From Oscillospiraceae bacterium (GTDB lineage: Bacteria > Bacillota > Clostridia > Oscillospirales > Oscillospiraceae): a stretch of 11,872 nt of DNA. Every line of letters begins with the position of its first letter. Position 1 is the stretch's first letter. The notes under the pieces were generated by a model that saw only the letters and a program-made list of their open reading frames with translations, made no database searches and was not told the origin of the DNA. The position numbers and the translations under genes are program-made. This document shows positions 1 through 6,354 of the stretch, piece by piece. The DNA lies in the NCBI GenBank assembly GCA_020025655.1, contig JAHHRR010000052.1, positions 1 through 11,872 of the forward strand. The letters run 5' to 3'.

Positions 1-87
1 CCGTGAGCAGTCAACAGCGAGTGCCGAATCCCTGGATAATGAAGCTTTATTTATATTTTGTGCCGGGGTTCCCTGAACCGACGCGCC

Positions 88-120
88 AAAATGCCGACAC
101 AGTATGAACTGTGCCGGCAT
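88..120 (-). terminator. Intrinsic terminator of the GntP-type permease gene
   Basis: On the minus strand a 13-bp stem (arms 108-120 and 91-103, loop 104-107) is followed directly by TTTT at 91-88. The one non-Watson-Crick position is a G-U pair on the minus-strand RNA but an A-C mismatch on the plus strand, so the hairpin is better as a minus-strand terminator. It lies about 30 nt past the permease stop codon. Confidence 0.8.
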
Positions 121-152
121 CTCGGGTAAGAAACCTACTAATGTAATAAAGC

Positions 153-1454
153 TTAAGCTATACCTAATAATGCGCAGAGGCCCATATAAACCAGGCAGCG
201 GAGCAAAGTAAGAACAACGGTAAGAGAAAAGATTATCGGGAAGTAAACATCTTTAAACTTTACGCCTGCAATGGTGCACTCAGTCTGAAGGAAGCCTGCG
301 GTAGGCAGGGAGTCAAGGCCAAGAGATGCAAAGACAGTTGTTCTGTGGAATGCAGCTGCGTTGGTGAGTGCTGCGGCCTGCTGGAGCACAGGAGCAGCAA
401 GAACCAGACCTGCGGAAGAAGAACCTGCAATACCTGCAATGAGGTTGGTTGCAATGAATGTAATCATAAGGGGGCTGCCCTTGAAAGAGAGTATGTTATC
501 AACTGCGACCATATAGCCGGGGCAGTTCTGAATAACTGCACCGAAACCTACAATAGCAGCAGCATTTATAATAGTTGTAAGGCTCATAGAAATAGAATCG
601 CTGAGAACCTGTCTGTTTTTCTCCCAGCTGTGGGGCAGATACTTAAACTGAAGTACAATAATTGCAAGAACACCGCAGAGAAGAGCTGCTTCAATCTTTA
701 TCTTAAATACGTTAAGAACAATAATGGGAACCAGCATAGGGATAAGAGAAGTGATCCAGTGAGGTCCTTTTGCTTCCATATCCAGATCACCTTCGGTCTC
801 GATGCAGCCGGTACCGTAAGCGGGAGCGTAACCTAAACCTTTAGCAGCAAGGCGCTTCTCATACCACTTTATGTAAATCATACCGACAACGAGGAACAGA
901 ACGTTTACAAAAACAGCAAGAAGACCGCCGGCACTGACATCAGTACCAAAATAGCTTGCACAAAGGACATTATTAGTAACCGGCACATACGGCAGAGCAA
1001 GACCGAGGTTTATACCAAGTGAAAAACCGGCAATAACCGAAGCACGGTTTGCGTTAGCCTTGCGGCAAAGCTTAAATGCAATGGGGAACACTATAAATAT
1101 AGTAATGAAGCTGGAAACACCGGCCGCTGCCAAAATAGCAGTGAAAATGCAGACGCCGAGAGAAACATTTTTGGGTCCGGTGATATTAAGAATTGTACGG
1201 GCAAGGCTGTCTGCACCGCCTGTAACCTCAAGAAGTTTTCCAAACAGAGCGCCCAAAGTAAAGAGGATCAACCACTGTTTTGCAAATCCGACCAAACCGC
1301 CCATGTAGATGTTAAACAGGCCGTCCGTAATATCCATGTGGTAAATCAAAATAAGAACCAGTGAGCAGATTATACCACCGTACAGCGTAGGTACACTTTT
1401 GTAGCAAAAAATACTAATCAGTATTACCGCACCAATGAGTATTGCAATATCCAT
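153..1454 (-). CDS. GntP-family organic acid permease
   Basis: This is a 433-residue integral membrane carrier of the GntP type (gluconate:H+ symporter superfamily), expected to import a small sugar acid or other carboxylate across the cytoplasmic membrane. Hydrophobic helices run almost end to end. Family-like features are the segment with FTLGALFGKLLEVTGGADS (about residues 65-83), the GVSSFITIFIVFPIA stretch (112-126), PYVPVTNNVLCASYFGT (155-171), a hydrophilic central loop (about 197-232), and GLDSLPTAG (379-387), which corresponds to the SLDSLPHNG-like motif of GntP proteins. The start chosen is ATG at 1454, preceded by AGGAG with 7-nt spacing; an upstream in-frame start at 1502 has no such site. 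The gene lies downstream of the TetR gene on the same strand and has no obvious promoter of its own. The substrate cannot be told, since GntP relatives carry gluconate, but also other hydroxy acids. Confidence 0.85.
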   Translation of the reverse strand: MDIAILIGAVILISIFCYKSVPTLYGGIICSLVLILIYHMDITDGLFNIYMGGLVGFAKQWLILFTLGALFGKLLEVTGGADSLARTILNITGPKNVSLGVCIFTAILAAAGVSSFITIFIVFPIAFKLCRKANANRASVIAGFSLGINLGLALPYVPVTNNVLCASYFGTDVSAGGLLAVFVNVLFLVVGMIYIKWYEKRLAAKGLGYAPAYGTGCIETEGDLDMEAKGPHWITSLIPMLVPIIVLNVFKIKIEAALLCGVLAIIVLQFKYLPHSWEKNRQVLSDSISMSLTTIINAAAIVGFGAVIQNCPGYMVAVDNILSFKGSPLMITFIATNLIAGIAGSSSAGLVLAAPVLQQAAALTNAAAFHRTTVFASLGLDSLPTAGFLQTECTIAGVKFKDVYFPIIFSLTVVLTLLRCLVYMGLCALLGIA

Positions 1455-1501
1455 AATTACTCTCCTAAAAATCTGTTTTAAATTTATATACCCTTGATAC
1501 A

Positions 1502-1604
1502 AGCTTAAGGCTGCGAGTCAGCATTTTAAATTGCCCGACATTCCCCAAAATGTCATTTGGGCATTAAGCTGCTGGAAGAGTGTACCCGATATTAGCCTTA
1601 AGTT
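1502..1604 (-). other. Nested inverted-repeat element, possible leader RNA
   Basis: The gap between the TetR stop and the permease start contains a compact set of nested complementary arms. The outer pair is CTTAAGGCT (1504-1512) with AGCCTTAAG (1594-1602), 9 bp perfect. Inside it are CAGC (1519-1522) with GCTG (1568-1571), TTAA (1526-1529) with TTAA (1564-1567), TGCCC (1532-1536) with GGGCA (1559-1563), and GACATT (1537-1542) with AATGTC (1549-1554) around a 6-nt loop. Bulges lie at 1523-1525, 1530-1531 and 1555-1558. This can be read as a structured 5' leader of the permease, a weak tetR terminator, or a small MITE-like repeat. I do not recognise a known riboswitch class. The folding is seen; the role is inferred. 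Confidence 0.5.
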
Positions 1605-1617
1605 GGTGTCAACTAAT

Positions 1618-2241
1618 TCATTCGGTCTTTTCGACCGGTTTGCAAATGCTCTCTAAATAAGGAGGCATTATTTCCTCTAATCTGTCCCCCATGTTAAAGA
1701 CCCCTCCGCTCAGACACCAGTCGAAGGCTACTCCTTTAACAATGGTAGCCAGCACCTCAGCTGCGTGAGTAATGCTGACATTTTCTTTTAAAAGTCCTTC
1801 ATTTTCAGCCTCAGCAAGACAGCTCCCGGGAAAGTTCCACATGGTTATCGGGGTTCTGCCGTTAAAAAGGCGGACATCCAGTGAATGATTGCTTGTATTA
1901 TAGAAATTTGTAAAGAAATCTATGCCTATTTCATTCATATATTCTGTCCATGCGCGATAATAGCAAACTATGCGCCTGTCAAAGCTAAGTCCTTCCACAG
2001 ATTCGTCAAAGTGTTTATTTAACCTGTACTCTGCGAACTTATCGAATATATAGTAGCTAAGCAAATCATCCTTGGTTTTAAAATGATAAAAAAATGTACC
2101 GTTTGAAACACCGGCCACTTTACATATATTACTTACAGTAAGGTAAGCAAAGCCTTTCTTTTTTAATATGTTATCAGCGGCTTTATAAATTTTTTCTTTT
2201 GTCTCCTGAGTTTTTACCTGCTTCGGAGTTTTAAGTTGCAT
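1618..2241 (-). CDS. TetR/AcrR-family transcriptional regulator
   Basis: This is a 207-residue protein, the usual TetR length. The N-terminal helix-turn-helix domain spans about residues 12-60, with the typical order of a first helix (KEKIYKAADNILKKKG), the TVSNICKVAGVSNGTFFYHFKTKDDLL recognition region (about 35-61) and the FYHF signature. The rest is a helical ligand-binding/dimer domain of no obvious specificity. The ATG at 2241 follows GGAG with suitable spacing. It is divergent from the SDR gene and upstream of the GntP-type permease. Operator-like palindromes lie just before its own start and at the SDR promoter, so autoregulation and control of the SDR gene are the simplest model. The ligand is unknown, perhaps the substrate of the neighbouring enzymes. 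Confidence 0.92.
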   Translation of the reverse strand: MQLKTPKQVKTQETKEKIYKAADNILKKKGFAYLTVSNICKVAGVSNGTFFYHFKTKDDLLSYYIFDKFAEYRLNKHFDESVEGLSFDRRIVCYYRAWTEYMNEIGIDFFTNFYNTSNHSLDVRLFNGRTPITMWNFPGSCLAEAENEGLLKENVSITHAAEVLATIVKGVAFDWCLSGGVFNMGDRLEEIMPPYLESICKPVEKTE

Positions 2242-2268
2242 TTTTAGTTCTCCTTCATTTGTTACTCG

Positions 2269-2288
2269 TTATAGAGTATGCTCCATAA
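2269..2288. promoter_or_regulatory. Operator-like palindrome upstream of tetR (site 1)
   Basis: TTATAGAGTATGCTCCATAA has 8-bp arms with one mismatch around a 4-bp centre. On the minus strand it covers TATAAC, a good -10 candidate for the TetR gene, and lies 27 bp upstream of its start codon. Sixteen of 19 bases (2271-2289) match the second site at 2446-2464. Assignment to the adjacent TetR protein is inferred. Confidence 0.6.
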
Positions 2289-2363
2289 GAATAGCATTGA
2301 GATCGCTACTTGTAAAGAGTGTTTTGACAACTTTGTTGAAAGTCTCTCGCTTTTGTTAATTCT

Positions 2364-2391
2364 GCACATTTTAGTTTGTTAAAATATGTGC
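2364..2391. repeat. Inverted repeat in the divergent regulatory region
   Basis: GCACATTTTA (2364-2373) pairs with TAAAATATGTGC (2380-2391) around a 6-nt spacer, with a 2-nt bulge. It lies upstream of the predicted SDR -35 box, a position suitable for a second regulator. The right arm carries ATATGTGCA, a 9-mer that recurs at 9462-9470 between the TRAP and ene-reductase genes. Confidence 0.35.
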
Positions 2392-2411
2392 AATATTTTT
2401 CACGTTAGTAC

Positions 2412-2440
2412 TTGACTTTTTCTTGTCAATGTCGTAGAGT
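2412..2440 (+). promoter_or_regulatory. Predicted sigma-A-type promoter of the SDR gene
   Basis: TTGACT (2412-2417) and TAGAGT (2435-2440) are separated by exactly 17 bp, which puts transcription start near 2447. The -35 box matches consensus at 5 of 6 positions and the -10 box at 4 of 6. A weaker alternative, TTGTCA at 2423-2428, sits 11 bp further on. The operator-like site 2446-2464 covers the predicted start point, which fits repression by the adjacent TetR protein. Confidence 0.55.
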
Positions 2441-2445
2441 ACGCA

Positions 2446-2464
2446 ATAGAGTGTACTCCACAAG
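2446..2464. promoter_or_regulatory. Operator-like site at the SDR promoter (site 2)
   Basis: ATAGAGTGTACTCCACAAG matches site 1 at 16 of 19 positions and contains the near-palindromic core GAGTGTACTC. A related half-site, GTAGAGTAC, occurs at 2434-2442 and pairs as an inverted repeat with GTACTCCAC (2453-2461). The position overlaps the predicted transcription start, typical for a repressor. Confidence 0.6.
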
Positions 2465-2476
2465 TACTACGGATAA

Positions 2477-2496
2477 ACACAAGCCCCAACTTGTGT
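2477..2496 (+). other. Short hairpin in the SDR mRNA leader
   Basis: ACACAAG (2477-2483) and CTTGTGT (2490-2496) form a 7-bp stem with loop CCCCAA, about 30 nt downstream of the predicted transcription start. No T-tract follows, so it is not a terminator; mRNA stabilisation or no function are both possible. Confidence 0.35.
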
Positions 2497-2541
2497 GTAA
2501 AATTTTAGTTTTAGGCTAAAGAGAGAAAGGAAGTTTTCGTT

Positions 2542-3297
2542 ATGGCACATTCTGATAGGTTTGTAGGTAAAGTAGCCGTCGTTACCGGCGGCGCAAGCGG
2601 CATTGGTAAGGCAATCGCCGCACGTTATATTCAGGACGGCGGTAAGGTCGTTATCGGAGATCTTCAGACTGATAAGTTTGCAGATATTATTGATGAACTT
2701 GGCAGTGACAATGTTTTCTGCTGCAAGTGTGACGTCAGCGTTCGTGCAGACGTAGATGCTATTATTCAAACTGCTTACGATAAATTCGGTGGCTTTGATG
2801 CTATCTTCAACAATGCAGGCGTTAACATATTCAAAGATTTTCTCGAGTTCACCATCGAAGAAAGCGACTTCATATTTAATGTTAACTACCGCGGCGTATT
2901 CAATGGTTCTCAGGCTGCCGCAAAAGCATTTATTGCACACAACGTCCCCGGTGTCATTGTCAACACCTCTTCCATCAATTTCCGCTGCTGCGGTCCTAAT
3001 ACCACTCCTTATGCTGCAAGTAAAGGTGCTATATCCCTGTTCACTCGCGGTATAGCTGTTGAGCTTGCACCTTACGGCATCAGAGCTAACTGCTTCTGCC
3101 CCGGCTGCACCGACACTCCTATGGTCGGAAAGATTGCAAGAGATCGTTTCCCCAACTACACTGCTCCCAAGCTCGCTATCAAGCGTATGTGCCGCCCCGA
3201 AGAGCAGGCTGCCGTTGCATGTTTCCTTGCATCGGACGACGCTTCCTACATGACCGGCGAATCTATATTCAACGTCGGCGGCTGGGGAATTGCCTGA
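2542..3297 (+). CDS. Short-chain dehydrogenase/reductase (classical SDR)
   Basis: This is a 251-residue cytosolic NAD(P)-dependent oxidoreductase that interconverts an alcohol and a ketone on an unidentified substrate. It has the classical SDR order: cofactor motif TGGASGIG (15-22), Asp40 at the end of the second strand (favouring NAD(H)), CDV (63-65), NNAG (90-93), Asn115 in NVNYRGVF, Ser144, and YAASK with Tyr157 and Lys161, then PGCTDTPM (187-194). The ATG follows AAAGGAAG with 8-nt spacing. It is unusually cysteine-rich, with C60, C61 and C63, C149 and C150, and C184, C186 and C189. Codon choice is that of a highly expressed gene. It is divergent from TetR and followed 148 bp later by the DUF169 gene, probably in one transcript. 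Bile-acid or steroid hydroxysteroid dehydrogenases are in the same superfamily, but nothing here proves that substrate. Confidence 0.93.
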   Translation: MAHSDRFVGKVAVVTGGASGIGKAIAARYIQDGGKVVIGDLQTDKFADIIDELGSDNVFCCKCDVSVRADVDAIIQTAYDKFGGFDAIFNNAGVNIFKDFLEFTIEESDFIFNVNYRGVFNGSQAAAKAFIAHNVPGVIVNTSSINFRCCGPNTTPYAASKGAISLFTRGIAVELAPYGIRANCFCPGCTDTPMVGKIARDRFPNYTAPKLAIKRMCRPEEQAAVACFLASDDASYMTGESIFNVGGWGIA

Positions 3298-3359
3298 TCG
3301 GCAGTTTATGCCTTTAAGTCCTATTTAAACTGTTTTCGTTTTATTAAATACAGAGGAAC

Positions 3360-3415
3360 ATAGAGTATCTTATTATGTAATTTCAGCCGTATACTGACCG
3401 CCAGTATCCTCGGCT
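3360..3415 (+). promoter_or_regulatory. SDR-DUF169 intergenic elements: TAGAGTAT site and hairpin
   Basis: The 148-bp gap holds ATAGAGTAT (3360-3368), identical over 9 bases to operator-like site 1, though without the second palindrome half. A hairpin follows at 3385-3415: outer stem AGCCG/CGGCT, internal loop (3390 against 3408-3410), inner stem ATACTG/CAGTAT, and a 5-nt loop. A-rich rather than T-rich sequence follows, so termination is doubtful; an mRNA processing or stability element between two cotranscribed genes is as likely. No convincing -35/-10 pair was found. Confidence 0.35.
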
Positions 3416-3445
3416 TTAAAAAATAATACGTGGAGGAAATTAGAC

Positions 3446-4201
3446 ATGAAATACACAAAAGAACAGTGGAAAGAATTAAGCGACCGCATAATGCTCACCC
3501 TTCGTCCTACCCAGTACCCCGTAGCAATGAAATTCACCAAGACTCAGGAAGAGCTTGACGCTATTCAGAATATAACCTTCTGCCAGAATAAGGCTAACGC
3601 ATGTAAGACCATCGGTATGGCAGCTCACTTCCAGGGCACCTTTGCCATCACTCCCGATCACTTCTCCGGTTATTACTGCGCAATGAATAACGGTCTTATG
3701 AAGATCAATCAGGAGTACATCGACGGCGCAATCCTCTACAAAGATCCTACTCCCTGGCACCACGATCAGGAAGATGCAAAGAAGCACATCGCTTCCAACA
3801 TGCAGTATCTGCCCGAAGAGCCATACACTGCTCTCGTTTGCTCTGCATTCTGCAACTGTGACATTGAAGAGGCTGACTGCGTTATTCTCCGTCTGCCCAC
3901 TCAGGCTGCATTCCACCTGCTGGCCGGCTATGTAGAAACCGATTGGCAGCGTCTGGAAATTCCTTTCAGCGGTGAATCCAACTGCGCTGATACTTGGATG
4001 CGTACCGTTAAGGAAGGCAAGATCGGTCTGTCTCTCGGCTGCCGCGGTGACCGTGCTACCGGTGCTGTAAGCTATGGTGAAGTTCAGATTACCATGACTC
4101 TTGAGCAGCTTCTCAAGGCTCTCGACGGTGTTGACACTATCGAGAAGAACGGTATTCTCTACCCCTATAACCCCACTTGCCTCTACAAAGGTGCATTCTA
4201 A
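3446..4201 (+). CDS. DUF169 family protein (COG2043 type), function unknown
   Basis: This is a 251-residue soluble protein with no signal peptide or membrane segment. It fits DUF169 by its pattern: PVAMKF (25-30), the CQ...C segment (C46, C53), Cys78, the PTQAAFHLLAGY segment (151-162), and a C-terminal GLSLGCRGDRATG (194-206) before an EVQITMTLEQLLKAL segment. The family is widespread in anaerobes and archaea without an assigned reaction. Ten cysteines are present (46, 53, 78, 132, 136, 138, 145, 180, 199, 245), including CSAFCNC at 132-138, which suggests metal or thiol chemistry as inference only. GGAGG lies 9 nt before the ATG. Codon use is strongly biased towards the set typical of abundant proteins (AAG, ATC, CGT, CTC, TTC). 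It shares its region with the SDR and is closed by a strong terminator. Confidence 0.85.
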   Translation: MKYTKEQWKELSDRIMLTLRPTQYPVAMKFTKTQEELDAIQNITFCQNKANACKTIGMAAHFQGTFAITPDHFSGYYCAMNNGLMKINQEYIDGAILYKDPTPWHHDQEDAKKHIASNMQYLPEEPYTALVCSAFCNCDIEEADCVILRLPTQAAFHLLAGYVETDWQRLEIPFSGESNCADTWMRTVKEGKIGLSLGCRGDRATGAVSYGEVQITMTLEQLLKALDGVDTIEKNGILYPYNPTCLYKGAF

Positions 4202-4233
4202 TCAATAATTAAATTGTTATATTATAATAGTAG

Positions 4234-4267
4234 AATAACTGCCCCGATATATACCGGGGCAGTTATT
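4234..4267 (+). terminator. Intrinsic terminator after the DUF169 gene
   Basis: A perfect 13-bp stem (4234-4246 with 4255-4267) encloses an 8-nt loop. It is GC-rich at the loop end and the 3' arm runs into TTATTTTA. It ends 25 bp before the DASS permease start, so that gene depends on readthrough or an unseen promoter. Confidence 0.88.
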
Positions 4268-4292
4268 TTACAATATTTAAGCAGGATATTAT

Positions 4293-5675
4293 ATGAAGAA
4301 AAAAATATTTATTTCCTTGTCTGTGGTTGCGGGAACTTTATGCACTATGGCATTAAAAACCCAGCTTAGCACTGATGCCGCGATAGCTTTGGGCGCACTG
4401 GTATGCAGCATAGTACTGTGGATAAGCGGAGCATTGCCGGACTACGTTACTGCCCTTCTGATGGCTGTATGTTTCATACTCTTTGCCGGCGTTCCTTGCG
4501 GGATAGTTTTCGGTGCTTTCTCGAAACCCAGCCTGTGGCTTTTGCTCACAGCGTTCGGGCTAAGCCTATGTCTATCCAAATGCGGGCTATTAAACAGGAT
4601 TGCCCGCTTTCTGCTGCATCTCTTCCCAAACAGCTTTATGGGACGTGTACTCGGCCTTACAGCAGCCGGATTCATAAGTGCCCCATTTGTTCCGAGTATG
4701 AGTGCTAAAGCCGCTGTATTCTCCCCTCTTGCCATGAACATAAGTGATGCCGCAGGATATAAGCGCAAAAGCAAAGAGGCCGCAGGGCTTTTTCTGGCTA
4801 CGCTCATAGCCATACGAAGCCCCGGGCCTCTGTTTATAAGTGCGTCTGTAAACGGTTATACCCTCAGCGGACTCCTGCCTCAGCCCTATAAAGAGCAATT
4901 TACAATGAGTCGGTGGTTTGCAGCCGCGCTTCCGTGGTTTGTAATTGTTACATTTTTAAGTCTTTTTATCATCTGGCTTATATTCAGACCCAAATCTTCA
5001 CAAAACGAGTCCTCCGGCAATGTAGATATTCCTCTGCCTCCCATGAGCCGCAAGGAAAAAATAATGCTTGTAATTATATCTGCCACCATGCTCCTGTGGA
5101 TGACCGAAAGTCTTCACGGCATACCCGCATATATAGTATCTCTCACTGCATTGTGCGCCTGCCTCGGCTGCGGCATAATAAGCAGCAAAGAGTTCTGCTC
5201 GGAAATGAATTGGAACGCTGTTCTTTTTATAGGTGTCGTACTGGAGATAGCTTCGGTATTCAAATATCTCGGCATAAACGAATGGTTTATAGGCCATTTC
5301 ACGTCAGTTTTCGCTTTCTTTGCCGATAAGCCCTATCTTTTTATTCTGACGGTGGCACTTAGCACAATTCTTCTCCGCTTTGTTATCGTCTCCGAAATTG
5401 CACTCATAAATATTTACATGGTATTTCTCATTCCATTTTCCATGGAGATAGGCATTAACCCATGGATAGTGAGTTTTGCACTGTACTCAGTAGTATGTCC
5501 CTGGTTTTTCCTGTACCAGAGCCCTGTGTACATGGCAGCATATTATGCCTGCGATGGTGAAATGATAAAACCGTCTCAAGCATCTCTCGGCAGTGCCCTA
5601 TACATGTTAATCTGCATCCTTTCGCTTTTACTTTCTGTAAAATATTGGAAGTGGATAGGTATATTGTATATTTAG
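4293..5675 (+). CDS. DASS/SLC13-like anion permease
   Basis: This is a 460-residue polytopic membrane protein with about 11-12 hydrophobic segments, most like the divalent anion:sodium symporter (DASS/SLC13/CitT) superfamily, whose members import dicarboxylates, tricarboxylates or sulfate. Supporting patterns are the N-terminal ALPDYVTALLMAVCFILFAGVP (47-68) and FSKPSLWLLLTAFGLSLCLSKCGL (76-99), and the first substrate-loop region with PSMSAKAAVFSPLA (134-147), which aligns in position with the family's SNTA/PSNTAR-like motif. The usual SNT triad is not present, so substrate specificity and sodium coupling are uncertain. AGGA lies 6 nt before the ATG. It follows the DUF169 terminator by 25 bp and precedes the HxlR gene by 100 bp. 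Its codon use is more ATA/TTA-rich than the upstream enzymes, suggesting lower expression. Confidence 0.8.
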   Translation: MKKKIFISLSVVAGTLCTMALKTQLSTDAAIALGALVCSIVLWISGALPDYVTALLMAVCFILFAGVPCGIVFGAFSKPSLWLLLTAFGLSLCLSKCGLLNRIARFLLHLFPNSFMGRVLGLTAAGFISAPFVPSMSAKAAVFSPLAMNISDAAGYKRKSKEAAGLFLATLIAIRSPGPLFISASVNGYTLSGLLPQPYKEQFTMSRWFAAALPWFVIVTFLSLFIIWLIFRPKSSQNESSGNVDIPLPPMSRKEKIMLVIISATMLLWMTESLHGIPAYIVSLTALCACLGCGIISSKEFCSEMNWNAVLFIGVVLEIASVFKYLGINEWFIGHFTSVFAFFADKPYLFILTVALSTILLRFVIVSEIALINIYMVFLIPFSMEIGINPWIVSFALYSVVCPWFFLYQSPVYMAAYYACDGEMIKPSQASLGSALYMLICILSLLLSVKYWKWIGILYI

Positions 5676-5705
5676 ACATTTTTAACCTATTTTGCGATTT
5701 TTAGG

Positions 5706-5722
5706 GCAATTTGTTTGATTGC
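5706..5722. promoter_or_regulatory. Inverted repeat overlapping the HxlR promoter
   Basis: GCAAT (5706-5710) and ATTGC (5718-5722) are separated by 7 bp and overlap the predicted -35 box. This is a plausible autoregulatory operator, but the arms are short. The 9-mer TGATTGCAA (5716-5724) recurs on the minus strand at 9454-9462 upstream of the TRAP operon. Confidence 0.35.
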
Positions 5723-5747
5723 AAGGAATTTCACAAAATGTTATAAT
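5719..5747 (+). promoter_or_regulatory. Predicted promoter of the HxlR-type regulator gene
   Basis: A perfect TATAAT (5742-5747) lies 17 bp downstream of TTGCAA (5719-5724). Transcription would start near 5754. This rules out the upstream in-frame TTG at 5719 as the translation start and supports TTG at 5776. Confidence 0.65.
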
Positions 5748-5775
5748 CATCAACAAGAAAAGGAATGATCGCAAA

Positions 5776-6225
5776 TTGGACAACACAATTCACAGCTTTG
5801 AAAATTGCAGTTTAAGTTTTGCATTTAATGCCGTTAACGGAAAATGGAAGCCTTATATAATATGGTATCTGGCAGAAGCTCCCGGTGGTATTTGCCGTTA
5901 CGGTGAGCTCAAGCGCAGAGTGCCTTATAAAATTTCCCACAAAATATTTACACAACAGCTTCAGGAATTAGAGAAGGCCAACATTATTCTCCGAACCGAG
6001 TATGATGAAAAGCCTCTGCGTGTGGAATACAGCCTTACTGAGGTCGGCTGGCTTTTGGTGCCGGCAGTATTTTTCATGCGTGACTGGGGCGCTATTGCTA
6101 ACCCTAAATTTACTAAGGAAGACCTTTTGTCCCGTTCAAAAGGTACTCTCGACGGGGATAAGCTGACTTATTCATACAAATCCCCTGAGCTTGGTAAAGA
6201 AGTAACTATTACATTTAAATATTGA
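5776..6225 (+). CDS. HxlR-family winged-helix transcriptional regulator
   Basis: This is a 149-residue DNA-binding protein. The HxlR signature is clear: Cys11, NGKWKPYIIWYL (21-32), RYGELKRRVPYKISHKIFTQQLQELE (41-66), ILRTEYDEKPLRVEYSLTEVGWLLVPAVFFMRDW (71-104). The N-terminal cysteine before the GKW motif is the position used for thiol-based redox or electrophile sensing in relatives such as YodB and HypR; sensing here is inferred. A tail of about 45 residues after the wing and helix (105-149) is longer than usual for the family and of unknown role. Translation most likely starts at TTG 5776: AAAGGA lies at 5759-5764 with a rather long 11-nt spacer, and the promoter sits upstream. It may control the DASS permease, the convergent TRAP operon or itself. 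Confidence 0.88.
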   Translation: MDNTIHSFENCSLSFAFNAVNGKWKPYIIWYLAEAPGGICRYGELKRRVPYKISHKIFTQQLQELEKANIILRTEYDEKPLRVEYSLTEVGWLLVPAVFFMRDWGAIANPKFTKEDLLSRSKGTLDGDKLTYSYKSPELGKEVTITFKY

Positions 6226-6226
6226 T

Positions 6227-6260
6227 AAAATCATCTCTCCTTTGGGAGAGATGATTTTTT
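6227..6260 (+). terminator. Intrinsic terminator of the HxlR gene
   Basis: A perfect 14-bp stem (6227-6240 with 6245-6258) has a TTTG loop, and the 3' arm ends in a six-T run. It starts one base after the HxlR stop codon. The A-run at the 5' arm also gives T's on the minus strand, so it could stop convergent TRAP transcripts too. Confidence 0.88.
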
Positions 6261-6299
6261 ACTTTGACCTAAAATTTGCAGTGCACAATAGATTATTCA

Positions 6300-6337
6300 C
6301 AACGAGCCTCTCTCCTAAGCGGAGAAGAGGCTCGTTG
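6300..6337. terminator. Second hairpin between the convergent HxlR and TRAP genes
   Basis: CAACGAGCCTC at 6300-6310 pairs with its complement at 6327-6337, and TCTCC at 6311-6315 pairs with GGAGA at 6321-6325, with one bulged base (6326) and a 5-nt loop. It lies 17 bp past the TRAP large-permease stop. Plus-strand CTTTTAT follows it, whereas the minus side lacks a T-run, so it may be a back-up plus-strand terminator as well as the 3' end of the TRAP mRNA. Confidence 0.6.
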
Positions 6338-6354
6338 CTTTTATAATGCAATTC

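Noticed and set aside
1..87. Reading frame open from the left edge to a stop at 74-76 on the plus strand
   Set aside because: Only about 24 codons are visible, they match no family I recognise, and two other frames are equally open over this stretch, so no partial gene can be supported.
2467..2940. 157-codon minus-strand frame overlapping the SDR start
   Set aside because: It lies antisense to the SDR coding region and its leader, has no ribosome binding site and matches no family.
4223..4228. Perfect TATAAT between the DUF169 stop and its terminator
   Set aside because: There is no -35 match at 16-18 bp upstream and the terminator hairpin begins 6 bp downstream, so it is unlikely to drive the permease gene, although a regulated start cannot be fully excluded.
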